A stretch of 42,960 nt of DNA from JBQLZO01 sp052168315. GTDB lineage: Bacteria > Planctomycetota > Phycisphaerae > Phycisphaerales > UBA1924. Location of the stretch: NCBI GenBank assembly GCA_052168315.1, contig JBQLZO010000014.1, forward strand, positions 1 through 42,960. The letters run 5' to 3'. Shown piece by piece: positions 17,014-28,900 of the stretch; the stretch's first letter is position 1, and each line of letters opens with the position of its first letter. The position numbers and the translations under genes were made by a program. The notes under the pieces were generated by a model, which did no database searches, was not told the origin of the DNA, and worked only from the letters and a program-made list of their open reading frames with translations.

Positions 17014-17879
17014 GCGCGGGCGATGGGCGTGGCGATTCGGAGGCGCTCGGGCGGGTGGGCGAGGCGCTGCTGGGGTGCATCGCGCACGGCGGCCTGGTGG
17101 CGGTGTGCAGTGGGGCGGGTTGCTCGGCCGAGAGCGGGATTCCGACCTTCCGGGGCGCGGTCGCGGGAGGAGAGGGTGCCGATGCGCCCGGCGGGGATGA
17201 TGGGGATGACCCGGCGATCGCGCTGCCGTTGTGGTCGCGGAACGATCCGGCGGCGCTGGCGACGCCGGAAGGATTCGCACGGGATCCGGAGCTGGTGACG
17301 AGGTGGTACGACTGGCGTCGGCGGCGGTGCCTGCGGGCGTCGCCGAACGCGGGGCATCGGGCGCTGGCGGAGCTGGAGGCGCTGTGCGCGGGCGCGGATG
17401 GCGATGGGTTCGTGCTGCTGACGCAGAATGTGGATGGGCTCCACCAGCGGGCGGGCTCGGTGCGGGTGCATGAGCTGCATGGGAGTCTGTACCGGTGGCG
17501 GGATGTGGCGACGGGCGCGGAGCGTGTGTTCGCGGACCCGGCGCCGATGGGGGTGTATCCGCCGAGGAATGACGCGACGGGGAATGCGCTGCGGCCGTGC
17601 GTTGTGTGGTTCGGGGAGGCGCTTCCGGAGGAGGTGGTGGATGCGGGTTTGGAGGCGGCGTCGCGTTGCGAGGTGTTCCTGAGCGTGGGGACGAGCGCGG
17701 CGGTGTATCCGGCGGCGGGGTTCGCCGAGGCGGCGGGCGCGCGGGGTGCGTTCGTCGCGGAGGTGAACCTGGAGGCGACCGGACTGAGCGGTGTTGCGGA
17801 TGTTTCGGTGCGGGGGCGTTGCGCGGAGTTGCTGCCGCGGCTGGTGTCGATGGTGCGCGCGGGTCTGGGCGAGCGGTGA
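17010..17879 (+). CDS. Sirtuin-family NAD-dependent deacylase, class III-like, without zinc cysteines
   Basis: A 289-residue sirtuin. The NAD-binding motif GAGCSAESGIPTFRG is at 35-49, TQNVDGLHQRAG at 138-149, catalytic His157 in HELHG, and GTSAAVYPAAGF and EVNLE follow. Tyr100 and Arg103 in ATPEGFARDPELVTRWYDWR match the Tyr/Arg pair that marks SIRT5/CobB-type desuccinylases and demalonylases. The small domain between His157 and RPCVVWFGE lacks the four zinc-binding cysteines; the position of the first is Asp165. So either the module folds without metal or the protein has changed function. An acidic Gly/Asp insert lies at about 50-70. ATGA overlap links it to the GNAT gene. Its stop is followed by a strong hairpin at 17903-17937. 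Confidence 0.88.
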   Translation: MSAGDGRGDSEALGRVGEALLGCIAHGGLVAVCSGAGCSAESGIPTFRGAVAGGEGADAPGGDDGDDPAIALPLWSRNDPAALATPEGFARDPELVTRWYDWRRRRCLRASPNAGHRALAELEALCAGADGDGFVLLTQNVDGLHQRAGSVRVHELHGSLYRWRDVATGAERVFADPAPMGVYPPRNDATGNALRPCVVWFGEALPEEVVDAGLEAASRCEVFLSVGTSAAVYPAAGFAEAAGARGAFVAEVNLEATGLSGVADVSVRGRCAELLPRLVSMVRAGLGER

Positions 17880-17902
17880 TGGGTATTGGGCTGGAATGAA
17901 TG

Positions 17903-17937
17903 ACGGACCGCCCGTGCGTGATGCTCGGGCGGTCCGT
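17903..17937. terminator. Bidirectional hairpin between convergent genes
   Basis: ACGGACCGCCCG at 17903-17914 pairs perfectly with CGGGCGGTCCGT at 17926-17937 around an 11-base loop. It separates the sirtuin gene (+) from the secreted protein gene (-). On - it is followed by TCATTCATTCC; on + there is no T-tract. Confidence 0.65.
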
Positions 17938-17996
17938 GACGACGGCGTGGTTGGTGTTGGGTGCGCTGCTGGCGTTGGGCGGCGCGGGGAGCGGGG

Positions 17997-18593
17997 TCAG
18001 GCCCTTCTGCGGCGGGCGGCGGTGGCTCCGCCGAGCGCGAGGATCAGGAGGGCTCCGCCCGGCGCCGGGATTGGCGCGGGGGTCGGGGTGGGGAGCGGAA
18101 CTTCGAAGGTGTCATTGAGCGAGATGCCGCCGAGCCCTGGGAACGAGGTGCCTCCGATGAGGTCGGTGAGGTCCGGGGCTTCGCCCGGGAGCGGGAAGAT
18201 GACATGGGGGTCGGTGGGTTCGGGCGCGGGCGTGATGCCGATGCCGCCGATTCCATCGGGATAGTCGGGCCAGTCGGTGTGCTCTTCGATCTGCATGGCG
18301 TTGGGGCGGCGCTTGAAGCGATCGCCCTCGTGCGTTCCGGGGCGCCTGATATCGAACGGGTCGAACTTGATGGGTTCGTCGTCGACCATCGGCGGGAGGG
18401 CCGGGTAATCGGGCCAGTCGGTGTGCGCGACCTCGAGGATGAGCGAGCCGCCGGTTGCGAGTGCCGATGGCGCCTGCGTCCGGGCTTCGCGGCGGGCGCG
18501 ATCCTGGGCGGATGCGTGTCCCGCGGTCGAGGCGGCGACTGCGGCGGCGAGTACGAGGATGCTGAGACCTTGGAGTGTGCTTGGGCGTTGCAT
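17997..18593 (-). CDS. Exported protein with PEP-CTERM-like tail and two HTDWPDYP repeats
   Basis: A 198-residue secreted protein of unknown function. ATG at 18593 starts a signal peptide (ILVLAAAVAASTAGHASAQD, cleavage probably after ASA). The mature part is Pro/Asp-rich and low in predicted secondary structure. HTDWPDYP occurs twice, at 57-64 and 105-112. The C-terminus (about 175-198) has IPAPGG, a hydrophobic Leu/Ala stretch, and a final Arg cluster (RRRRA), the layout of a PEP-CTERM/exosortase-type sorting signal with Ala in place of Glu. It probably becomes anchored in, or is released from, the cell envelope. It lies 190 bases downstream of an XRE/TPR regulator on the same strand and may share its transcript. 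Confidence 0.75.
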   Translation of the reverse strand: MQRPSTLQGLSILVLAAAVAASTAGHASAQDRARREARTQAPSALATGGSLILEVAHTDWPDYPALPPMVDDEPIKFDPFDIRRPGTHEGDRFKRRPNAMQIEEHTDWPDYPDGIGGIGITPAPEPTDPHVIFPLPGEAPDLTDLIGGTSFPGLGGISLNDTFEVPLPTPTPAPIPAPGGALLILALGGATAARRRRA

Positions 18594-18784
18594 GTTTCTT
18601 GTTGATCCAATCTCGTTCGCGTTGGCACGCTGGTGGTGCCGGCCTGGGCGTCCTTGCTCCGTCGGGTTGTCGGGCATGTCCGTTCTTCGGTGCGCCGGAC
18701 TATGCAACGATGTGGGCGTGCGATGCTGCGGTCGAGGGGCGTCGCGGCGGCGGGCGGTTGGACCGGGCGGCCGCGGGCGTGCGG

Positions 18785-20068
18785 TCAGCTTCGCGTTCCC
18801 GGCTTGCTTTCGATGAGCTGTGCGGTTTCGAGGATCTGCCAACCGGTTGGGCGGAAGCAGGGGAACCTGCCCATGGTGGCGGTGATGAGTGTTCTGTCCG
18901 AGTCGTTGATGGTGTATGGGAGATCGAGCCCGGTGGACTTGGAGATGTGGCGGTGGAGGAGGAACTGGGTCGAGAAGACGCGTTCGCGCATTGCCCAGTT
19001 GTTGAGCTTCTCGGCGACGGTGAAGGCGGTGTTGAGGAAGGGGGCCGCGGCGTGCTGGAGCTCGGCGCCTTCCTGCGAGCGGAGGACGACATTGAGGGCG
19101 AAGATGCAGCGCCATCCGAGGGATTCGAGGCGGTCGCCGGCCAGGGTGTCGTCGTGCTCGACGGCGCTGAGCCCGACGGAGAGTGCGTCGAGCGCGGAGG
19201 CTCCGGAGCGGTGTCCGGCTTCGAACTCGAGTTCGATGATGCCGCCGCGGCAGGTGTTGGCGATGCCGGCGAGGTTGGAGTCTTCGAGGTCGACGGCGAG
19301 GGATTCGTAGAGGTCGGCGGCCTTGTGGAGGTCGGCGAGGCCGGTGTCGCAGTGGTAGTTCTTGGCCTCGGGTTCGAGGGCGGCGAGCCTGCGGTGGGTG
19401 TTGCCGCGGACATAGTAGACGAAGGCGGGTCGCTTCCAGTCGCGGCGCTCGGTGGGCGGGTTCTGCTCGTACCACTGGGCGAGGAGCTCGGCGGTTCCGA
19501 GGGCGGGGGTGAGGTCCCAGAGTGAGTACCAGGCGTTGGCGAGGTCCGCGCGGAGGATGTTGCGGAGCGTCGGGGGGACATCGCGGAGTTCGAGCCCACG
19601 CTTGGCGGCCGCGGCCTCTTGGACATAGCGCCCGAGGCCGTCCCAGCCGGACGCTTCGAACGCGGCGGCGTAGGCGCGGTCCATGTCGTTGCGGGCGACG
19701 GCGTTCATCTGGCGTGCGATGGTGACGATGCGTTCGTAGTCGCCATCCTGGTAGGCGCCCTGGATGCGCTTCTGGAGTTGGGCGAAGGTTTCCTCTTCGA
19801 TTCCGGCGGTGGCGCGTTCACGCCCCGGGGTGAGTGCGGGATCGGCGACGCCCCAGACGGCTTCCATGACATCGCCGACGGGCCATCCGAGGACTTCCGA
19901 GAGCTTGATGAGGAAGTCGGCCTTGGGGTTCCCGGACTCCGGGAAGATCTTGGTCGGATCTCTTCCAAGGGCCTTGGCGAGTTTGGCGCGGCTCCAGCCG
20001 CGCGAGATCCTCGCGAGGTCGATGAGTTGGTGAAGTCGCTGTATACGAACCCTGGAATCGTCCACCAT
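18785..20068 (-). CDS. XRE-family transcriptional regulator with C-terminal TPR-like domain
   Basis: A 427-residue protein. Residues about 8-65 form an XRE helix-turn-helix (RISRGWSRAKLAKALGRDPT, then LIKLSEVLGWPVGDVMEAVWG). The remaining ~340 residues are all-helical, with repeated helix pairs rich in Ala, Leu and Tyr (YQDGDYERIVTIARQMN, DLHKAADLYESLAVDL) like TPR-containing regulators that sense a peptide or partner protein. Domain order matches Rgg/PlcR-like or SocA-like regulators only in outline, so the signal is unknown. ATG at 20068 is preceded by AAAGGAG at close spacing; GTG at 20065 would be better spaced. An inverted repeat GACAGA-N6-TCTGTC at 20124-20141, 56 bases upstream, may be its own operator. 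The downstream neighbour is the HTDWPDYP-repeat protein. Confidence 0.82.
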   Translation of the reverse strand: MVDDSRVRIQRLHQLIDLARISRGWSRAKLAKALGRDPTKIFPESGNPKADFLIKLSEVLGWPVGDVMEAVWGVADPALTPGRERATAGIEEETFAQLQKRIQGAYQDGDYERIVTIARQMNAVARNDMDRAYAAAFEASGWDGLGRYVQEAAAAKRGLELRDVPPTLRNILRADLANAWYSLWDLTPALGTAELLAQWYEQNPPTERRDWKRPAFVYYVRGNTHRRLAALEPEAKNYHCDTGLADLHKAADLYESLAVDLEDSNLAGIANTCRGGIIELEFEAGHRSGASALDALSVGLSAVEHDDTLAGDRLESLGWRCIFALNVVLRSQEGAELQHAAAPFLNTAFTVAEKLNNWAMRERVFSTQFLLHRHISKSTGLDLPYTINDSDRTLITATMGRFPCFRPTGWQILETAQLIESKPGTRS

Positions 20069-20671
20069 CAACTCCTTTGCTTGGCTCTCGCGACCTTACC
20101 ACCAGGTGTCGAGGCCTTGCTAAGACAGACCACCATCTGTCCGCGGTTTTTCTGATTGGGCCGCACAGATTCGTTCGATGATTCCGGATGAGCGGTTCGA
20201 AGGAAGTGTGCGGGTCCGAAGTCTGGCATTACTCACGGTTTCCGGCGGGGAATGAGGCGTTGGGTATCCCGCCCGTTCATGGTGCCACGAAAGTAAACCG
20301 AGGTGGGGCGTGAAACCGAAAAAGTGCGCGCGTTCCCGCCGGATCGGGGGATGCAAAAACGCCGTGTTTGCATTATGTTTGGATATCGCGTTGTGCCAGC
20401 GCAACATGCCCGTCGGTGGGCGGACAGGTTGTCCACTTTTCTGAACGGGTTCGACGCTGGGTGGGTCGGGGCGGCGACGCCGTGGAACGAGGCTCGAACA
20501 CCACCGGAACGGGGTTCTCGGGGCGTGGAGGGCGTTGCGGGTCGCAGCGCGCGGGAGCGCCGCCAATATTTCTTGCGATGTGAGCGATGTGGGGATTGAC
20601 CGGTTATTGGGTGTGGACTGGGTGCAGAGGGCTCGTGTTCGCGCCGGGTGAGCGCGGGATCATGTGGTGAA
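20069..20671. other. Intergenic region upstream of the XRE/TPR regulator
   Basis: About 600 bases without a protein-like frame. It is less GC-rich near 20350-20400. Read on -, CATAAT at 20372-20377 is a reasonable -10 for the regulator gene, although its -35 is weak. GCAAA (20353-20357) and TTTGC (20367-20371) form a small inverted repeat beside it, and GTTGTGC/GCGCAAC a second near 20390-20405. No clear terminator for clpB is visible. Confidence 0.4.
20124..20141 (-). promoter_or_regulatory. Inverted repeat, candidate operator of the XRE/TPR gene
   Basis: GACAGA and TCTGTC form a perfect 6-bp inverted repeat around CCACCA, 56 bases upstream of the regulator's start codon, the usual place for an autoregulatory site. 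Confidence 0.4.
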
Positions 20672-23311
<2,640 letters not shown>

Positions 23312-23429
23312 GTGCGGTGCTCCGGTGGTGTGTGCGGTTGCTGGGAGTCGGGGTGCAAACGGTGTGCCGGAGTTGTTGGTCGTGGTTGCGGGTCGAGACC
23401 GCTTGTTCGAGCCGCGAAGGGTGAGGCAC

Positions 23430-23443
23430 TGCCGGAATGGCAG
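23430..23443 (-). promoter_or_regulatory. Inverted repeat upstream of clpB, shared with dnaK
   Basis: On + it reads TGCCGGAATGGCAG; with the preceding C it forms CTGCC-GGAAT-GGCAG, a perfect 5-bp inverted repeat with a 5-base centre. It is 119 bases upstream of the clpB start and matches the dnaK upstream site at 12 of 14 bases. Confidence 0.45.
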
Positions 23444-23583
23444 CGGTCGGCGGGTTGTTGGGGCGTTGGAGCGGCGTTGATCGCGGGGTGGGTCCGGTGG
23501 TCCTAGGATCGGCTTCAGCGGATGGTGTGGCGGATGGGCCCGCGGCTGTTCGGCTGCCCACCTTCATTTTCCAGGAGTCGAGC

Positions 23584-24282
23584 ATGAGCCACCCGGGCAT
23601 GACTTCCGGCCACGCCGGCCAGACGAACGCGACGCCGACCGTGATGGACCGTTTGAGGACGACGACGGCCCCGCTGCACGAGGCCGCGGAGCACCACGCG
23701 TTCCAGCGGGCGCTGGCGAAGGGGCAGGTGACGCGGGAGGACTACGCGAGCTATCTGGAGCAGATGCTGCTGGTGCATCGGGCGCTGGAGTCTCACCTTC
23801 GCGATGCGCGGGAGCGGTGCGTTTCGGTCGCGAGCGTGGTCCGAGATTGGCAGATGCAGGAGCCGTACCTGGCGGAGGACCTGGCGTTCCTGGGTCGGGA
23901 TCTTCGCTCGGTGACGGCGAGCCCTGCGACGGCGGAGTTCATCGCGGCGATCGACGCGATGCCGCCGCGGACGGATGCGGACCTTCAGCTGCTGGGGATG
24001 CACTATGTGCTGGAGGGGTCGAACAACGGATCGAAGTTCATCTCGTTCAACATCGCGAAGTCGCTCGGGCTCGGTCCCGGGGCGGGGATGCGGTACCTCG
24101 ATCCGTACGGCGATGAGCAGCGGGCGCGGTGGGCGTGCTTCAAGGAAGACATGCTGTCGATCGGATTCGGGGATGCCGAGATCGAGCAGATCGTGATCGG
24201 CGCGAACGCGATGTTCCACTGGATCGCGCGGATCTCCGATGACCTGGCGGCGAGCACGAGCGTGGCGGGCGCTGCGGAGTGA
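23584..24282 (+). CDS. Biliverdin-producing heme oxygenase
   Basis: A 232-residue all-helical protein of the heme oxygenase family, which opens heme to biliverdin, iron and CO using reductant and oxygen. The proximal heme ligand is His32 in TAPLHEAAEHHAFQRALA. The distal helix with its flexible glycines is LEGSNNGSKFI near 140; the canonical GSxxGG is slightly changed. The C-terminal helix IVIGANAMFHWIARISDDL fits the family. AGGAG lies 6 bases before the ATG at 23584. The first 20 residues are a polar extension. No bacteriophytochrome, heme uptake or TonB gene is adjacent, so its job could be iron release from heme or making a bilin for a photoreceptor encoded elsewhere. Confidence 0.85.
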   Translation: MSHPGMTSGHAGQTNATPTVMDRLRTTTAPLHEAAEHHAFQRALAKGQVTREDYASYLEQMLLVHRALESHLRDARERCVSVASVVRDWQMQEPYLAEDLAFLGRDLRSVTASPATAEFIAAIDAMPPRTDADLQLLGMHYVLEGSNNGSKFISFNIAKSLGLGPGAGMRYLDPYGDEQRARWACFKEDMLSIGFGDAEIEQIVIGANAMFHWIARISDDLAASTSVAGAAE

Positions 24283-24524
24283 AGACGATCGGCCCGCGGT
24301 GCGGGGCGTGAAGGCGCGGGGGCGGCCCGAGTGGCGCGTTCGCGGGGCGGGCTGAGGATGAGCCGATGGGCGATCGCGGTGGCGAGGAGCGTGTTGTCGT
24401 TGCGGACGGGGCCGGCGGGGATGGGGCTGTGGGTGCGCGCGGGGGGGGCGGCCCGAGGGGGGCGGCATCGGATGGAGAGACAGAGGACACCGGTCGGAAA
24501 CCCGAGCCGCCCGGGCGAGGGAAG

Positions 24525-25901
24525 ATGGGTCGTCTGGCGTTGATGGGGGTGCGGTTCGCGATCGGGGCGGTGGTGCTGCTGGTGGCGTTCGGGATCGCGG
24601 GTTTCCTTGTTGAGACGAGGCCGGAGCCGGCGCGGAAGGCGTCGGTGGAGCGGTCGCTGATGGTGGGGACGGTGGTGGCGCGTGCGGTTCCGGTGGCGCG
24701 CTCCTGGGAGGGGTTCGCGACGGTGGAGGCGCGGACGGTGAGCGAGATCTCCGCGGAGGTGTCGGCGGCGGTGGTCGAGCGGAGCGCGGCGGCGCGGGTG
24801 GGCGAGCGGGTGTCGGCGGGGCAGTTGCTGTTCGTGCTTGATGAGTCGGATGCGGTGCAGCGGCTGGCGGGCGCGGAGGCGGTCGCCGAGTCGCTGGAGG
24901 CGCAGATCGCGCAGCTTGGCGTTGAGCTGGAGGCGGCGCAGGAGTCGCTGGCTCTTTCGGACGAGGGCGTGCGGCTGACGCGGAGCGAGCTGGAGCGCGT
25001 GCGTGAGGCGACGCGCGGGCAGGCGAGCGCTCCGGTGGAGATCGAGCGGCTGGAGCGTGAGCTGACGGTGACGCTGCGGGGGCGTGAGGAGCTTCGCCAG
25101 CGTGTGGATCTGATCCCGCCGCGTCGGCGGGCGCTGGAGGCGCAGCTGGCGCAGCAGCGGGCGGCGATCGCGCTGGCGCGGCTGGATGTGGAGCGGACGC
25201 GGGTGGTGTCTCCGATCGACGGGGTGGTCGATGCGGTGTTGGTGGATGTGGGGCAGCGCGTGTCTGTGGGGATGCCGATGGCGCGGGTGGTGGATCCGAC
25301 GCGTCTGGAGGCGCCGCTGCGGCTCCCGGTGACGGCGGCCGCGGAGCTTGCGGTGGGCGATCCGGCGGTGGTGGGTGTGGAGACGATGCCGGAGCATCGC
25401 TGGGCGGGGGCGATCGTTCGGATCGCGCCGGCGGCGGATCCGGAGAGCCGGACGGTGCGGGTGTTCGTTGAGATCGTGCAGGCGTGGCCGGAGGGTGGCG
25501 GCGGGGGTGAGGGTGGGAGTGCGCCGCTGCTGCGGCCTGGGCAGTTCGTGATGGGTCGGGTGGCGCGTTCGGAGGTGGATGATCGGGTGATCGTTCCGCG
25601 CGGGGCGGTGCGGAGCGGGCGGGTGTTCGTGATGAACGGGGAGGGGCGTGCGGTGGCGCGGCGGGTGGATGTGTCGCACTACATCAGCGAGCGTTGGGAG
25701 GAGGTGGATCCGGTCGAGACGGAGTGGGCGGTGCTCGCTCCGGCGGAGGGCGGGACCGGGGTGGTTCCCGGGGAGCGGGTGCTGGTGACGAATCTGGAGG
25801 AGATCCGCCCGGGGATGCGGGTTCGTGCGGCCGGAGTGGAGGCGGGGGCGGGCGGGAGCGCGATCGGGGATGGTGGGGGTTCGATGGGCGGTGGGACATG
25901 A
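24525..25901 (+). CDS. RND efflux membrane-fusion (periplasmic adaptor) protein
   Basis: A 458-residue periplasmic adaptor. A membrane anchor is at about 6-28 (ALMGVRFAIGAVVLLVAFGIAGF). The first half of the lipoyl domain is VSEISAEVSAAVVERSAAARVGERVSAG near 66-95. A long helical hairpin follows (about 105-215, rich in Glu/Leu/Ala/Gln). The second lipoyl half is RTRVVSPIDGVVDAVLVDVGQRV, then beta-barrel strands and a membrane-proximal domain with VIVPRGAVRSGRVFVMNG. The frame is open further upstream (ATG at 24366) but that part is Gly/Asp-rich; ATG at 24525 has GAGGGA upstream and starts at the anchor. The stop overlaps the start of the RND pump (ATGA). No outer-membrane channel gene of the TolC type is adjacent. 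Confidence 0.87.
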   Translation: MGRLALMGVRFAIGAVVLLVAFGIAGFLVETRPEPARKASVERSLMVGTVVARAVPVARSWEGFATVEARTVSEISAEVSAAVVERSAAARVGERVSAGQLLFVLDESDAVQRLAGAEAVAESLEAQIAQLGVELEAAQESLALSDEGVRLTRSELERVREATRGQASAPVEIERLERELTVTLRGREELRQRVDLIPPRRRALEAQLAQQRAAIALARLDVERTRVVSPIDGVVDAVLVDVGQRVSVGMPMARVVDPTRLEAPLRLPVTAAAELAVGDPAVVGVETMPEHRWAGAIVRIAPAADPESRTVRVFVEIVQAWPEGGGGGEGGSAPLLRPGQFVMGRVARSEVDDRVIVPRGAVRSGRVFVMNGEGRAVARRVDVSHYISERWEEVDPVETEWAVLAPAEGGTGVVPGERVLVTNLEEIRPGMRVRAAGVEAGAGGSAIGDGGGSMGGGT

Positions 25902-28900
25902 GCCTCCCGGCGTTCGGTGTGAAGAAGCCGGTGGTGGCGAATCTGGTGATGTTCGCGCTGATCGGGGCGGGGCTGGTGTTCGGGGTGTCGCTGCGCCGGG
26001 AGTTCTTTCCGGAGACGAACCCGACGGAGGTCTTCGTGACGGCGCCGTATCCGGGCGCTTCGCCGCAGGAGGTCGAGGACTCGCTGGCGGTGAAGATGGA
26101 GGACCGGATCGACGAGGCGATCGATGACATCAAGGAGATGAACACGGTGGTCGCCGAGGGGGTGGCGCAGATCCGGATCGAGTTCCGCGAGGGGACGGAT
26201 GTTGATCTGCGGCTGTTCGAGGTCAAGCGGGAGATGGATGGGCTGCAGGATCTGCCGGCGGAGGTGGAGACGATCACGGTCTCGAAGATCGAGCCGAACC
26301 TGCCGGTGATCGTGGTGTCGATCTTCGGCGATGCGAACGAGCGGGACATGAAGGATGCGATCCGCTCGGTGCGCGAGGACCTGCGATCGCTGCCGGGGAT
26401 GGGCGACATCCTGGTGTCGGGGGTCCGGACGGACGAGATCACGGTGGAGGTGTCGCCGGCGGCGCTGCTTGAGCACGGGCTCTCGATTGTTGATGTGGAG
26501 GATCGGATCCGGGCGGCGATGGTGGAGCTTCCGGCGGGGGCGGTGCGCTCGACGACGCAGAATGTGGCGATCCGGACGATGGGGGCCGCGGAGCGCGCGG
26601 ACGCGGTGCGCCGGATCGTGGTGAAGGCGGGGGATGACGGCCAGGTGCTGCGCGTGAGCGACATCGCGGCGGTTCGTGCGGGGTTCGAGGATGTGGACCT
26701 TGTCGAGCGGCTGAACGGGAAGCCGAGCGTGTCGCTGACGGTGTTCAAGGTGGGGGATGAGGATGCGGTGACGATCGCGGAGACGGTCAAGGCGTATGTG
26801 GCGGGTCGGAACGGTGTGGAGATCGAGCCGACAACGCTCGAGCGACTCGGCGGGGCGCTGGCGCGGATGGCGCAGCGACCGGGCGCGCCGGAGCCGGGGC
26901 CGCCCAGCGTGCGGCTGCGGGCGTATGAACTGGGCGCCTCGCGGACGGACCCGCTTCCGGGCGAGTTGACAACGACGACGGACCTGGCTCGGTTCATCGT
27001 GGGGCGCCTGGACCTGCTGACGCGGAACGCGCTGTGGGGCGGGCTGCTGGTGCTGATCGTGCTGGTGGCGCTGCTGAACTTCCGGGTGGCGTTCTGGACG
27101 GCGGCGGGTCTGGTGGTGTCGCTGATGGGGACGCTGGCGTTCATGCACTTCGTCGGCGCCTCGCTGAACCTGCTGACGATGTTCGGGCTGATCATCGTGT
27201 TGGGGCTGATCGTGGACGACGCGATCGTGGTGGCCGAGAACATCACGGCGCGGCACGAGGCGGGCGAGCCGCCGCTGATGGCGGCGATCCGGGGCACGGA
27301 GCAGGTGCTCTGGCCGGTGGTGGCGACGGTGCTGACGACGATCTGCGCGTTCCTGCCGCTGGCGCTGATTGCGGGGACGATCGGGGACCTGCTGGCGGCG
27401 CTGCCGATCGTGGTGGCGTGCGCGCTGGCGGTCTCGCTGATCGAGGCGCTGCTGATCCTGCCATCGCACATGGGGCATTCGCTCTCGGCGTCGGATCGTG
27501 CGAAGCGGCGGCGGAAGCGGAATCCGTTCGTGGCGGTGGAGGCGTGGATGGAGCGGCGGCGTGCGGCGCTGTTCGGTCGGGTGCTGGTGCCGGTGTACGA
27601 GCGGAGCGTCCGGCTGGCGCTGCGGTTCAAGTACCTGAGCGTTGTGGCGGCGATGGCGCTGGTGGTGCTCTCGCTCGGGATGCTCGGCGGCGGGCGCGTG
27701 CCTTTCAACTTCCTCGGGGTTGAGGATGCCGAGACGATGAACATCGAGCTGCGGATGCCGATCGGCACGCCGGCGGCGCAGACGGATGTGATGGTGCGCC
27801 GGATCGAGGCGGCGGCGCTGGCGCAGCCGGAGGTGTCCTCGGCGTACGCGTCGGTGGGATCGATCGGTTCGCTGGAGGAGAATTCCTCTTCTTCGAACCC
27901 GCATCTTGGGCAGGTGATCCTGGAGCTGGTGCCGGTGGAGCGGCGCGACCGTTCTTCGGACGAAGTGCGGTTCGCGATCCGTGAGGCGCTCGGTGAGCTG
28001 CCGGGGGTGAAGTCGCTGCGGATCGAGAATGTGGGGGGCGGGCCTTCCGGGCCGGGGATCACGCTGACTGTGGTGGGCGAGAACATCGAATCGCTTCAGG
28101 CGGTGGGCGATGGGATCAAGGAGCTGCTGAACGAGTTCGAGGGGGTGGTCGACATTGCCGACGACAACGACACGGGGCGGCGGGAGCTGCGGATCACGCT
28201 GCGCGATGCGGCGAAGGAGCTGGGCTTCACGGAGGCGATCCTGGCGCGGCAGATCCGTGGCGCGGTGTTCGGTCTTGAGGCGCACACCTTCCCGGGCGAC
28301 CGCGAGGATGTGGATGTGCGCGTGATCTATCCGGAGAGTGATCGGCGTTCGCTGGCGGAGCTGGAGTCGATGTGGGTGTTCTCGGCGCGGGGCGTGGCGG
28401 CGCCGCTGTCGGAGGTCGCGGCGGTGGAGGAGACGGAGGGGTACGCGACGATCCGGCGGCTGGATCGTCGGCGGGCGGTGACGGTGTCGGCGGATGTGGA
28501 CCAGTCGCGGACGAACACGGAGGAGGTGGTGGGCTCGCTGATGCCTCGGATCGAAGAGATGCTGCGCGAGTATCCGGGTGTGGAGGTGCTGGAGCGCGGG
28601 CGGCAGAAGGATGTAGCGGACTCGTTCGCGACGCTCCCGCTGGGGATGGGCGTGGCGGCGGCGCTGATCTTCGTGGTGCTGGCGTGGCTGTTCCAGTCGT
28701 ACACGCAGCCGGTGATCGTGATGATGGCGATCCCGTTCGCGACGATCGGGATGATCTGGGGCCACTTCCTGATGGGCTTCGACATGACGATCCTGTCGTT
28801 GATCGGGTTCATCGCGTTGTCGGGCGTGGTGGTGAACGACTCGCTGATCTTCATGGAGTTTTTCCGGCACAAGCGTTCGGAGGGGATGCCGGTGTTCGAC

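Noticed and set aside
17900..18118. 72-codon + frame just after the sirtuin gene
   Set aside because: It begins inside the terminator hairpin and overlaps the 3' end of the exported protein gene on -; no ribosome binding site.
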